Positions 45,547-57,911 of a DNA stretch of 64,000 nt are shown here, piece after piece; the first letter of the stretch is position 1, and the number at the start of each line of letters is the position of its first letter. This DNA is from Periplaneta americana (Eukaryota > Arthropoda > Insecta > Blattodea > Blattidae): NCBI RefSeq assembly GCF_040183065.1, contig NC_091120.1, forward strand, positions 194,912,272 to 194,976,271. The letters run 5' to 3'. Made by a program: the position numbers and the translations under genes. Under the pieces are notes generated by a model. That model saw only the letters and a list, made by a program, of their open reading frames with translations. It was not told where the DNA came from and searched no databases.

Positions 45547-45957
45547 GCGGTAGTCTTGCGCAACGCTAACCACATGACCATGGAATCCTACTAATTGTGA
45601 CTCATTGAACTTTTTTACTCTACCGTCCACATCTCTATTGACAAGGAACTAGACTGATAAATGCAAATTTTAATTCATGCAATAATAAGCTTGAAACGAA
45701 ACATTGCACACAATAAGGACCATGGAAAAGGTATGAAACGAAATCTTGGAGAGTTTTTCTATTGCTTGAGCTTTATCTTAAGGAATTATAATATACGGCT
45801 GTGAAATTATAAGCTATTATTTCTGTATACTCTCAGTGTAGATACGGTATAGAATTATTATTTTTTACTTTTGTGTATAACTGCTGAAACTTTTTTTATT
45901 ATGTTGAATGTTGTTTATGTTTCTGAACACAGTAAGTCTTTGTTAATAACGCTATTT
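45547..45957. other. Unassigned sequence
   Basis: No gene or repeat is recognised. Confidence 0.4.
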
Positions 45958-47500
45958 TATTTTTTATTTTGTTTAACAAGCTAGCTAGTAAGTACAAATT
46001 AAATTTATAAAACAAAAATTTTTCTAGCCACTACCGTAAGAGCCAGGCTCGTGTACGGTGTGGTCTTAGCCAATAATATAACATAAAATTTACAAGGACA
46101 CTTTACTAAATACAGTAAGTAACTTAATTCAAACCAATAAATACAACACAGGAGCGAAAAAAAAAAGAGAAAAAGAAAAAAGACAGAAAAAACACATTTA
46201 ATATAAATTGACAATCAGACAAGCCAGTGATATTCAATAAAAACATGAATATAGTGAACAGAAATAAAAGGTAACAAAATACATTTGTTAATATTATATA
46301 TCATGGATAATTTTATAAATTTCTTTTTTAAAAGCTTCAATATTAAAATATTTCAAATTTGGAAAATGGTTTGTAATTTTATTATAAAGTATTGGGCCGA
46401 AACTAGCACCATGTTTAAGAGCTGCTCTTATGTGACATTTAGGCTCAATTAATGGGAAAGTAGACTTTTGTCTTCGAGTACGATATTCATGTCGATTAGA
46501 TATATGTTTTATTTGATTTCTGTGGTAGTAAGTTAGTAAACTATATTTATAAATTTCTTCAATAGTTAATACATTAAAATCTGTAGAAATTAAATTTGTT
46601 GGGTAATCCATATTTTTGGTCAGACAAATTTTTATTAATCTTCTGTGTAATAAAATTAATGGATTAAGTACAGATGAAGCTACTCCACCCCAATTTATTA
46701 TACCATATTGTATTAATGATTGTATTAAAGCTAAAAATATTACTCTCAGTGTCTCTTTAGTGATAAAATTTCGAAGTATTATGAATTTATAAATTGTATT
46801 TCTTATACTTGTACACATAAAATCAATTTGTTTATCCCAACGTAAATGCTGATCTATAATAATTTCTAAATATTTGACTTGTGTGGAAGGTGTTAGATGT
46901 GGGCAATTACAATAATTATTTATTAATTTAGTACATGAAATATTATGTATTACTAAGTGATAATTATTCACAGGTGGACGTAAACCTTTCGTTGTTAAAG
47001 AAAATGGAATATAGGTAGTTTTATTAGAATTTAAGGACAGAAGATTAGAGTCAAGCCAATTTTTCACTACTTTAATTCCATTGCTAGCATTTAAATACGT
47101 GTTATCCGAATTTTCCCCATTAAATGTTAGTACAGTATCATTTGCAAAAGAAAATATTTATTTTTTATTTTATTTTTATTTTCATCAATCTTTGTTCACG
47201 TCATGGCGGATTAGATGTACAAAAGAAAATATAATACCACCATATTTCTTGAGATCAATTTTCAACAAATTATTAATATATTATAAATAAGATTGGTCCT
47301 AATACTGTACCTTGTGGAATTCCATTATCGATCAATTTATAATGCTATTATAATAGTCAATTTTGACTTTTTGATATCTATTTTCTAAATACGAACGAAA
47401 AAGTTTAAGTACAACTCCTGTAATTCTAATCCTTTCTAATTTTGAAACACAGATATCATAATTAACAGATTGTATCAAATGCTTTTCTCAAATCAAGATC
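45958..47500 (-). mobile_element. Jockey-like non-LTR retrotransposon, 5'-truncated, copy 3 (best preserved)
   Basis: Read on the minus strand from about 47500: DLRKAFDTI and RITGVVLKLFRSYLENRYQK appear in broken frames, then IDNGIPQGTVLGPILFIIYI. After a 62-bp insertion FANDTVLTFNGENS follows in the position of the YADD motif. A clean 257-codon frame (47067-46294) then gives NWLDSNLLSLNSNKTTYIPF, IQYGIINWGG, HEYRTRRQKSTFPLIEPKCH and ends KIIHDI. A 3' UTR and an A/T-rich tail with GCTAGCTAG follow at about 45958-46000. The catalytic motif reads F-A-N-D, so even without frameshifts this reverse transcriptase would be impaired. Confidence 0.83.
47158..47219 (-). mobile_element. 62-bp A-tailed retro-insertion
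   Basis: The 13-bp duplication CAAAAGAAAATAT (47145-47157 and 47220-47232) flanks it. On the minus strand it is about 36 bp of unique sequence (with CCGCCATGACGTGAACAAAG) followed by an AATAAAAATAAAATAAAAAA tail, so it was copied in by a retrotransposon machinery from some transcript end. Source unknown. Confidence 0.75.
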
Positions 47501-48129
47501 TTTTTTTTATTTTTAAAATCATCTCGCAACCTCCTCACCTCTCTCTTTACACGAACCCCAGTTTGGGAATCACTGCTCTAAGGTAACAATGCACGTATAA
47601 ATCTTTGTGGGAAAGGGAAATCAATTTCATCAACAACCAAAACGTAGGACGCAATTCTGAATGCTACATACGCAGAAATAACAGTGTTGTTAAAGGCTTT
47701 GGTGTTCTACGAAACTTTCAATTCTGGATTGGAAATGGATCTTCGCGTGGAGTTTGCAACTCACTCGTATAGAGTATCAGCTCTCTGCATGCAAACACTG
47801 AGTACACACTCAACCACCAAGGCGGAAAAAATTGAAAGCCGCTTCGTTCCCACCGTCATCAACGTTGTTGGTTCAGCCAGACAACCAATAATATTTGCAT
47901 TACAAAGACATATTCCACGTTATCTCGCGGATGATGAACACAGAGCCGATGGAATTCAAATCTCCAGATAATCTCGCTGATACAATGACAAACATGTACT
48001 TCCAACCATGGAAGAATCGATGGCAGTTCCTCATTAGAGAAAGTTCTGTTGTGTTACGCAGAATCCATTTAGAAACTTTCCTGGAAATATTATGCTTTCA
48101 GTATAATTAACACATAAAAATTCGTTTTG
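47501..48129. other. Unassigned sequence
   Basis: Open frames of 70-95 codons at 47684-47971 and 47895-48110 have no recognisable domain. Confidence 0.4.
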
Positions 48130-49375
48130 AGCATGACATGTGTTAACTATTGGACGGACTTTGTTCATACTCAATACCTACAAGTCAATTTATCAGGGAA
48201 TGATGTACATGAAATATAATAATTTTAGTACTAGTCTGTCTGTGTACAGCGATTTCTACTAAACTATTGCACGGATTTTGTTTATATTCAGTATCTACGA
48301 GTCAATTTATCAGGGAATGATGTACATGAAATATAATAATTTTAGTACTAGTCTGTCTGTGTACAGCGATTTCTACTAAACTATTGGACGGATTTTGTTC
48401 ATATTCAGTATCTACAAGTCAATTTATCAGGGAATGATGTACATTAAACGTAATAATTTTAGTACTAGTCCGTCTGTGTACAGCGATTTCTACTAAACTA
48501 TTGGACGGATTTTGTTCATATTCAGTATCTACGAGTCAACATATCAGGGAATGATGTACATGAAATATAACAATTTTAGTACTAGTCTGTATGTGTACAG
48601 CGCTTTCTACTAAACTATTGGACGGATTTTGTTCATATTCAGTATCTACAAGTAAATTTATCAGGGAATGATGTACATGAAATATAATAATTTTAGTACT
48701 AGTCTGTCTGTGTACAGTGATTTCTACTAAACTATTGGACGGATTTTGTTCATATTCATTATCTACGAGTCAATTTATCAGGGAATGATGTACATGAAAT
48801 ATAATAATTTAGTACTAGTCTGTCTGTGTACAGCGATTTCTACTAAACTATTGGACGGATTTTGTTCATATTCATTATCTACGAGTCAATTTATCAGGGA
48901 ATGATGTACATGAAATATAATAATTTTAGTACTAGTCTGTCTGTGTACAGAAATTTCTACTAAACTATTGGACGGATTTTGTTCATATTCAGTATGTACA
49001 AGTCAATTTATCAGGGAATGATGTACATGAAATATAATAATTTAGTACTAGTCTGTCTGTGTACAGCGATTTCTACTAAACTATTGGACGGATTTTGTTC
49101 ATATTCATTATCTACGAGTCAATTTATCAGGGAATGATGTACATGAAATATAATAATTTAGTACTAGTCTGTCTGTGTACAGCGATTTCTACTAAACTAT
49201 TGGACGGATTTTGTTCATATTCATTATCTACGAGTCAATTTATCAGGGAATGATGTACATGAAATATAATAATTTTAGTACTAGTCTGTCTGTGTACAGC
49301 GATTTCTACTAAACTATTGGGCAGATTTTGTTAATATTCAGTACCTACGAATCAATTTATCAGGAAATGATCGCA
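48130..49375. repeat. 117-bp tandem repeat array, about 10.5 copies
   Basis: TCAGGGAATGATGTACATGA recurs with 117-bp spacing (GGG at 48196, 48313 and 48430), occasionally 116 where a T is lost from AATTTTAGTAC. Each unit has GTCTGTCTGTGTACAGCGAT, TCTACTAAACTATTGGACGG and a TATTCAGTATCTACGAGTC segment. End units are more diverged than central ones. Confidence 0.93.
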
Positions 49376-50536
49376 TTGCGGAAACAATAGCGATTATCTA
49401 GATATGGTCATTACAGAATATCTGAACTGAAACTAAGTATCGTTTGGATGCTCTTTGTTTTACCGAGAAATCTCATGTTGAAACATACTACATAACTGAT
49501 TCGTTTATGAAATTTTTTCAGTTGTACTTAGAAATGTGACAAAAATATCCTCGCATTTCTCTTTTTCTTTCGAGAGGCTGTTGATATCGGAGAAATTCGA
49601 AAGATCCGTCCGGTTCATTCTCTAATGAAACTTTAGTTTTGTGATATTTTAAAACAATTCTCAGTATATCTTTCACAAAACCGTAAATAGTTATTGTTCT
49701 GTCCCAGATGCATCTTTCTGACATCCATATGTGTCTATATATATATCGATATTTATGTCCTTTACTGGTGACATCCATATCATACCGAACAATATATCGA
49801 TAAGTACGCCTCTAGTTTTAACCCGCCACACTAGGGTTCATAGATCATCACAGTAGCTAACAATGATAACGATGGTTTCTGTGGAGTTGAGTTCCTTTTT
49901 AAGAAGACTGTACAGAGTGCATGCTGTGACGCTAATCCACCTTTTACGCCTGTTCTGTGTGCAGCAAAATTAAGCTTAAAGAAAGAATATTACCTGGACT
50001 TCATTCCCGCAGAATTTTAGCTAATGGAAAAAAACTAGCACTGCTGTCTTTTGAGTTACGGAAAGAGAGAAGCCATAACGGTTCACAACGTCGAATGATT
50101 CCTTTGTTTTCTGTTTCATAATTCACTTCCATAAAAATAATGACAGTGAAGGTCCACAATGCATGCAGAAGTAGGGGTGTCAGCAATGCATTTACATTAA
50201 AAATGTTGGGATGGACTAGGCGTGCGCTTTCAAGTTCATGAATAAAGTGCTCTAATGGCATTCTAAACTATTAACATGGTGGACCTGGTTTTGCATTAAA
50301 ACTAAAGTTTTCGTGGCTTCAATTGAAACTATTAAGTCCCTGACATTATGTCAAAAACACTAATTTGCATTGTTTTGTGTAGGTAATGCACGGAAGGAAG
50401 CTTTTGTGGACAGAATCGAAATTGTGAAACTGTAGCAACATTTTACAGTTACCGTACTCGAAAACCACGGGCTATTTTATAGCTTGTACTACATGACATT
50501 ATGGATAATAATCACGTATAAGAGATTGTTTAATTA
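49376..50536. other. Unassigned sequence
   Basis: Two 86-codon minus frames (49518-49778 and 50001-50261) are unremarkable. No gene or element is recognised. Confidence 0.4.
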
Positions 50537-50645
50537 TAGGGTGATTCACAAGTATATGTTTCCTTTTTCTTGTTTATGTTTTGTAAATTAGTTTGTCAGT
50601 CTTGAACATTGTAATTGGGCTTTGCCTGTTATGTTCAATAAGAAA

Positions 50646-50696
<51 letters not shown>

Positions 50697-51180
50697 ATAC
50701 ATGAATAAATAGATAACTAATAAATAAATAAATAAAGTGAATAAATAAATAAGTAAATACATTAAATAAATAAATAAAATAAGTAAATAAATAAATATAT
50801 AACTAAATAATAAACAAAGAAAATAAATAAATAAAATGAGTAACGAAATAAATAAAATAAGTAAATAAATAAATATACAACTAAATAAGTAAATAAAGAA
50901 AATAAATAAATAAATAAAATGAGTAAATAAATAAATATATAAATAAATAAGTAAATAAATAAAATAAATAAATAAAATGAGTAAATAAATAAATAAGTAA
51001 ACAAATAAATAAATGTAAGTAAATTGAATAAGTAAATAATTAAATAAGTAACTAAATAAATAAATAAGCAAATAATAAGTAAATAAATTAAATAAATAAG
51101 TAAATAAAATGAATAAAAAAATAAAATGAATGAATAAATAAATAAATACATAAATAAATAAATAAGTAAATAAGCAAATG

Positions 51181-51211
<31 letters not shown>

Positions 51212-52295
51212 AAAATGAGTGAATAAATAAATAAATAAGTAAACAAATAAATAATTAAATAATAAGTAAATAAATTAAATAAATAAGTAAATAAAATGAA
51301 TAAAGAAATAAAATGAACAAATAAATAAATAAGTAAATAAATAAAATAAATAAATAAAGTGAGTAAATAAATAAATAAGTATACAAATAAATAAATGTAA
51401 GTAAATTGAATAAATAAATAATTAAATAAGTAAGTAAATAAATAAGTAAATAAATTAAATAAGTAAGTAAAAAACTGAATAAAGAAATAAAATGAATGAA
51501 CAAATAAATAAAATGAATGAATAAATAAATAAATACGTAAATAAATAAATAAATAAATAAAGAGTTACCAGCACATACGGAGCATATTTCCAAAAACATT
51601 TTGAGCAAAAAATGTCACATATACATGGGTCATATTCTCAACATTTTCATAGCAACACTAATTTGAAGTTGTTTGTAAAATACCATTATTCTTTAGTTTT
51701 TTAGTGTAAAAGAATATTACAGATAAAGAATGAACTATTCCGGAGTATCATTTCTTTAATTAGCTAGTATTCTGAAGCTAGAAACGTGTTGTGAATTCCA
51801 TAGTTGCTTCGTACAGAATTTTTTTAGATTTTTAACTACAAAATTACCTTTTTCTTACGCACTTATCACAATTGTTACAAATCACGCCACTCTTGTAAAT
51901 TATTCAAGAATATACATTAGGATGCAGAACTGAACTGTAACGAATCAAGTACCTAAAGTCGTGTAATTTGTAATAATTGTTGCGATAAGTGCAAAAGGAT
52001 GATATAATTTTTAGTTAAAATTTGAAAAACCAAATCTGTACAAAGCAATTAACAAATTTTTAGCTTCAGAACACTAGCCAATTAAAGAAATGATACTTCT
52101 GAATAGTTCATTCTCTATTTGTAATATTCTTTCACCCTTTAAAACTTAACAAAAAAGATATTTTACAAACAACTTCAAATTAGTGTAACTTTGAAAATAT
52201 TGATATTAGGACAAATGTTTATATGACATTTTTTCTTCAGAATATCTTCGGAAATAAGCTCCGTAAGTGACGGTAACTTCTCGTGAATCACCCTG
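50537..52295. mobile_element. TA-flanked long-TIR element (Tc1/mariner type) carrying a retroelement tail
   Basis: TA lies at 50535-50536 and 52296-52297. The left end TAGGGTGATTCACAAG and right end CTCGTGAATCACCCTG are inverted. The remainder of the left TIR is displaced to 51563-51850 by an insertion at 50552; it then pairs with 52010-52280 (shared GAAATGATACT…GAATAGTTCATTC and ACAAACAACTTCAAATTAG). TIRs are therefore about 300 bp. There is no transposase. Confidence 0.78.
50552..51562 (+). mobile_element. Retroelement 3' end whose tail expanded into a 920-bp (AAAT)n array
   Basis: About 90 bp of 3' UTR-like sequence (TTGGGCTTTGCCTGTTATGT then TCAATAAG) is followed from 50640 by AAATAAATAAAT with many variants (AAGTAAATA, AAATGAGT, AACTAAATAA). 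The insertion splits the TIR of the host element. Open frames reading Tyr-Leu-Phe-Ile repeats on the minus strand are by-products. Confidence 0.78.
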
Positions 52296-52378
52296 TATGT
52301 ATTGATAATTGAAGTGGAGTGTAACTGTTTTCATAAAAATGAAACTGAACTTTTTGACTAGTAATTGTCCACAGAGTT

Positions 52379-53336
52379 TCTATCTGATGCTTTTCCAATT
52401 CACTGCGGGCTAAAGCAAGGAGATGCACTATCACCTTTACTTTTTAATTTTGCTCTAGAATATGCCATTAGGAAAGTTCAGGATAACAGAGAGGGTTTGG
52501 AATTGAACGGGTTACATCAGCTTCTTGTCTATGCCGATGACGTGAATATGTTAGGAGAAAATCCACAAACGATTAGGGAAAACACGGAAATTTTACTTGA
52601 ACCAAGAAAAACGACAGATTTGGAAGTAAATCCCGAAAAGACAAAGTATATGATTATGTCTCGTGACCAGAATATTGAAAACATAGAAATTGGAGATTTA
52701 TCCTTCGAACAGGTGGAAAAATTCAAATATCTTCGAGCAACAGTAACAAAATATAAATGACACTCGAGAGGAAATTAAATGCAGAATAAATATGGGAAAT
52801 GCCTGTTATTATTCGGTTCAGAAGCTTTTATCATCCAGTCTGCTGTCAAGAAATCTGAAAGTTATAATTTATATTACCGGTTGTTCTGTATGGTTGTGAA
52901 ACTTGGACTCTCACTTTGAGAGAGGAAAATAGATTAAGGGTGTTTGAGAATAAGGTTGTTAGGAAAATATTTGAGTCTAAGAGGGATGAAGTTACAGGAG
53001 AATGGAGAAAGTTACACAACGCCGAACTGCACGCATTGTATTCTTCACCCGACATAATTAGAAACATTAAATCCAGACGTTTTAGATGGGCAGGGCATGT
53101 AGCACGTATGGGCATATCCAGAAATGCATATAGTGTGTTAGTTGGGAGACCAGAGGGGAAAAAGACTTTTGGAGAGGCCGAGACGTAGATAGGAGGATAA
53201 TATTAAAATGGATTTGAGGGAAGTGGGATTTGTTGATGGAGAGTGGATTAATCTTGTACAGGATTGGGACCGATGGCGGGCTTATGTGAGGGCGGAAATG
53301 AACCTCCGGGTTCCTTAAAAACCTTTTGTAAGTAAG
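52379..53336 (+). mobile_element. RTE-clade-like non-LTR retrotransposon, 5'-truncated
   Basis: A 17-bp duplication with one mismatch flanks it (TAATTGTCCACAGAGTT at 52362-52378, TAATCGTCCACAGAGTT at 53337-53353). The frame reads [38 protein letters not shown] and [15 protein letters not shown] before shifting near 52745. The C-terminal part resumes in another frame at 52916 (REENRLRVFENKVVRKIF) and shifts again near 53170. The tail is a short GTAAGTAAGTAA. It is inactive. Confidence 0.87.
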
Positions 53337-53353
53337 TAATCGTCCACAGAGTT

Positions 53354-53713
53354 CAATGAAGATTGTATAGTTGGCAGGACTGGTAACAAGAGAACAATTA
53401 CTTGTAACACACTACTGCCATCTAGCGGAATATTTGTAATGATATGGTACAATAATACATACATTTAGAGACAGTGTAGTATATTTGTAAGTTAATTAAT
53501 ATTTTATTATAATAGAGTGCTTTATATTTTCTAATGGTATAATAGTGAATTAATCCCACTTGAGTTCTGATTTTCTCTAGATAAATCAAAACCTCTAGTG
53601 AGAATAATGTAGATAAAAGTATCTTGGGAAAAGTAATAGATTTGTACATCGTTATAACGAAATTTTGCAGTTAAATAAAACCTGTAAGGAATGGTTCTAT
53701 ATCCAATGTCGTT
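53354..53713. other. Unassigned sequence
   Basis: No gene or element is recognised. Confidence 0.4.
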
Positions 53714-53717
53714 TTAA

Positions 53718-54565
53718 GGGCAGAGGATGGTATTTTTTGGTGAAAAATGAGTGAATTAAAAAAAATCCTTAAAATACTAATACATAGCATTTTGTGGGTA
53801 TTTGTGCACTTGTCGGGTGTTGAGACGCCATTTTTAAACTTTCTGCGTTATGAATTTTTAAATTACTCGCCCCCTTTTATTGTTGTTTGCGGTAAATTAA
53901 ATTTTCAAAAAAAAAAAAAAAAAAAAAGAATATTTTTCTTTTAAAATACTCTTTGATATGTGTTGAATGCATTGCATAACATTTTGTGGGTATTTGTGCC
54001 CGTACCAGATGTTGAGGCGGCATTTTTAAACTTCTTGTGCTATGAAATTTTAAATCACACGCCACCTTTGATCGGTTTTCGGTAACTTCGTTTTTTTGCT
54101 ACATTCCCAAACAAAAACGGATATAATTTCGGAACTATTAAAGATACATGCATGAAATTTAGAACACACATTCTTTAGACCATTAGGAGACTTTTCTCTG
54201 TAACAGAATTTTGTTACTTGATTTCATTTAAAAAATACGTCAGTGTGTTTGTAAAAAAATATAAAAAGAAGTGTTATAACATTTTATTTTATTTTATTTT
54301 TTTCAAACGTAGGGACTAATATTAAAATTCTGTTACAGACAGTTTGTAGAGCATGCTTTTGCAAGTACATTGCAAAAAATTGTTTGAATCTATCTTTAAA
54401 AATGGTTTAGATATATCGATTTTTAGTAAAATCCCGCATTGGTATTTTTTTTTTCAAAATATTTATATTTGGTTGAGTTGCTACTGCTATGAGCTCTCTA
54501 TATACAAAAAATTAATATTTTAAAACAAATAGGAAAAAAGTTAAAAAAAATACCATCCTCTCCCC
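53718..54565. mobile_element. TTAA-flanked TIR element (piggyBac-type MITE candidate)
   Basis: TTAA lies at 53714-53717 and 54566-54569. The left end GGGCAGAGGATGGTATTTTT and right end AAAATACCATCCTCTCCCC are inverted repeats. Inside, a segment of about 130 bp is present twice in tandem (about 53765-53900 and 53945-54085), sharing CATTTTGTGGGTATTTGTGC and GCATTTTTAAACTTC words. No transposase. TTAA insertion suggests piggyBac machinery, but the ends differ from 44122-45542. Confidence 0.7.
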
Positions 54566-54569
54566 TTAA

Positions 54570-55335
54570 TGAAAATGTACGTCTACATAACGCAATTGCG
54601 ATGGGATCGAATATCATATCGCTATATTGAAACTTGACAGCAAAACGAAATTCTCTGGGGAGTGTGTCAACTTACTGGTCTGACTGAGTTTGAGCCGTAA
54701 ATCTCTCATACTGTTCGTCGAGCTGCTCTCGCCATTCATTATCCCATCTCGCCATTGTGCCAGGCAAGAACAAGTGCTGCGTTCCATTAAACATGGCGAG
54801 CATTAAGAGATTCGCAGTCCCAGGTTCAATCCTTGCGCGTCTGCCGCATCTCCATAGCAACGCGACCCGATATCTCGTAAGAAGCGAGAGAAGAGAGCAG
54901 CATTGATCATACTCATGTGATACTACTTGGGTCAGGAGCCGGTGACCTCATCGCGCTACTCGAGTGCCTAATATCAAAGAGTGTGTCACTGAGCTGCCTA
55001 ATCATACTTAATTATTGAAGTATTGCTGCAAGGTGGACGAAAAGTCTCGGCACATGGGGAGTGGAGGAGAAAAAGAACGAGAAGATGAGGAGGATAAGGA
55101 AAAGAAGAGGTTTGTAGAAGGAAGAGTTGATTTCTGCAGTAATGAGCTTGAGTAACACTCTTAATACTTATGTATGAAATTAGTTTAACGTCAACCTGAT
55201 CCCTCCCACTTTCGGAATAAAGAGACGAATCCACATATATCCTAATCATTTTGTAAGCTGTAAGAAGAAGGTACATTAAAATTTTTATTTAGTTAAATCT
55301 CTAAAATGAATAGAGAAATGAGAAAGATAGCTAAC
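54570..55335. other. Unassigned sequence
   Basis: CAGTCCCAGGTTCAATCC near 54819 resembles a tRNA T-arm, but no cloverleaf is complete. The segment near 55040-55130 is GA-rich. No gene is called. Confidence 0.35.
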
Positions 55336-56074
55336 CCTTACTTACTTACTTACTTACTGGCTTTTAAGGTTCATTGCCGCCCTCATATAAGCCCGCCATT
55401 GGTCCCTATCTTGAGCAAGATTAATCCATTCTCTATCACCATATCCCACCTCCCTCAAATCCATTTTAATATTATCCTCCCATCTACGTCTCGGCCTCCC
55501 TAAAGATATTTTTCCCTACGGCCTCCCAAATAACACTCTATATGCATTTCTGGATTCGCCCATACGTGCTACATGCCCTGCCCATCTCAAACGTCTGGAT
55601 TTAATGTTCGTAATTATGTCAGGCGAAGAATACAATGCGTGCAGTTCTGTGTTGTGTGACTTTCTCCATTCTCCTGTAACTTCATCCCTCTTAGCCCCAA
55701 ATATTTTCCTATGCACCTTATTTTCAACCTATGTTCCTCTCTCAAAGTGATAGTCCAAGTTTCACAACCATACAGAACAACCGGTAATATAACTGTTTTA
55801 TAGATTCTAACTTTCAGATTTTTTGACAACAGACTGGATGATAAAAGCTTCTCAACCGAATAATAACAGGCATTTCCCATATTTATTCTGTGTTTAATTT
55901 CCTCCCGACTATCATTTATATTTGTTACTGTTGCTCCAAGATATTTGAACTTCTCCACCTGTTCAAAAGATAAATTTCCAATTTTTATATTTCCATTTCG
56001 TACAATATTCTTGTCACGAGACATAATCATATACTTTGTCTTTTCGGGATTTACTTCAAAACCTATCTCTTTAC

Positions 56075-56076
<2 letters not shown>
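55336..56076 (-). mobile_element. RTE-clade-like retrotransposon, 5'-truncated
   Basis: It has a (TTAC)n tail at 55337-55358, then lacks about 10 bp next to it (the codons for LRVP). The minus frame from 56030 reads [38 protein letters not shown] and TVILPVVLYGCETWTITLRE, then loses about 8 bp and shifts. KIFGAKRDEVTGEWRKSHN follows in another frame. Its 5' end runs into an ATT repeat at 56077. Confidence 0.85.

Positions 56077-56148
<72 letters not shown>
56077..56148. repeat. (ATT)n microsatellite
   Basis: About 23 uninterrupted ATT units at the truncated 5' edge of the RTE copy. Confidence 0.95.
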
Positions 56149-57911
56149 ATCCCATCATCATACTTTCAAGTAGTGGACCCAGTGGCATGTTATGATTTCC
56201 AAACCTCTCTTGTGAGGTCTTCCAATAAGTCTGTTCCCTCATGGTGTGTAGTTAAACATCTGTCTAGGTAGTCTGGTACGCTCAATTCCTTGCCCTGCTG
56301 AAGCCAGTCTTGTCTGTATCCTTTAAATGTTTCAAAAAATGAAAAAAAATCACGTATTCAAGATGTGATAAAAATCGTATGTTCAGGATGGGGTAAGTTT
56401 TAAAAAAGTTGAAAAATTAACTAAAAGCGTAAATATTCTTTTCTCAAAAATGTAATTGGAAAAATACGAAAATCATGTGTCATATTTGATATACGTACGA
56501 GCTATTACACATGAAATCGATCAGTAAAAACCTCGCATTTTTTATACTCTAATTTTTTCCCTATTTATACAAGGTGCTGAGGACAGTGCATTTTCAAAAA
56601 TATACTATCGAAAGTCAAACGGTTTTCGTATTGTTGGCGACAAATTTAGCGTATTTTATAAAAACAAGCCTCTTTCAGCGCTCAGAACTCTGGAACCATT
56701 TACTGCAGAACATTGAACGGGAGCTTATTTTGAAACTGACATTTGGTAGGTTACGTTAAGAAGTAATCCTTATTTTTATTGTACACAGAGAGACAGATAA
56801 TCTGATTTTACTTGCTTTTAGGCTTTTTGCCAATTTGTAAAAACTTAAAAAATATATTGAGGAAAAACCTTGTATTATTAAGAGGGATTCGACATTGTTT
56901 TCTTAGAGGTATGGCAATAAGTTTCGAGGGTATTAAATAGATTATTTTCACACGCCTGGACTTGAACGGCGCAGTACCCCACGCACTGGCCTAGAGCTGA
57001 AGATAAGCGAGCATTGGGCATCATTTTACTCCTGTGTTTATGAAAACCTGTGATAAAGCTAGCCCAGCTATGCGCTATTAGACGAAACATCACGTGTTTG
57101 TCTCCTAGCCTTGCTTGTCTCGGCTAGCTCCCGTCTCACAGTCAGCTGGTTAGTTCACGCGCGTACTATTTATTTTCTTTATTTGATATTTTCAATACTT
57201 TCCTATCAACGGTGCACCAGTAAAAAAATGTGTTTATTTGTACTTTCAATGCGGAATCTAACCATATATTTTAAAAATATTTTTTCGTGGTCAACGGCAT
57301 CTTAATGAGGAAAAATCTAAATTTCTCCATTTCCATAAAATGTAAGAAAATCAGTTTACAGTACATGTCAATATAAACTGTAATTTCTCAGAATCAAAAT
57401 AAACCATGATTTTGATCATTGGGTGAAAGGGTTTCGGAGCTACAACAGTTTAAAGTTGCTAATTTTATGAAATTACGATAAATTAACAAATTTTTAATTT
57501 AAACACTATGAAGTTCTGATGCCTCAAACTTTGCACAAAGCATTGTATCACAAGTTCTCTACGTACAAAAAAAAGTTTCATTGTATTTAAAAATTGTAAG
57601 GTCAATTTTCTCTATATTTCGGTCGATTTGAGATTGAATAGCTCGTACATTTATCAGGAGTAAATTAAAGGAAAGTCATGTACACTTTAAAAATTGGGAC
57701 ATAATTCAGTATTAAAAAACAACAAAAATGAATTATAAGTAAATTATTTTATTGGACTATCAAAGCGAAAACTTGTATATTGCATGTCCACATTGTAAGA
57801 AATATGTGATTAAAGTTTCAGATTAATTGGTGTAAAAATGTAGAAGTTCGAAATTTCACAGATCCATAGCCTTTATCTATTTACGTATGGCTATGTGTAA
57901 AAAGAGGATAC
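56149..57911. other. Unassigned AT-rich sequence
   Basis: I see no convincing gene or element boundary in 1.7 kb. AT-rich text such as CTGATGCCTCAAACTTTGCA and frequent poly-A/T words suggest an old DNA transposon, but TIRs were not found. Confidence 0.4.

Noticed and set aside
48130..49375. Regularly spaced repeats that might suggest a CRISPR array
   Set aside because: The units are 117 bp, contiguous and without unique spacers, in a eukaryotic genome; this is a satellite.
50574..51608. Long minus-strand frames reading Tyr-Leu-Phe-Ile repeats, superficially like membrane proteins
   Set aside because: They are translations of the (AAAT)n array.
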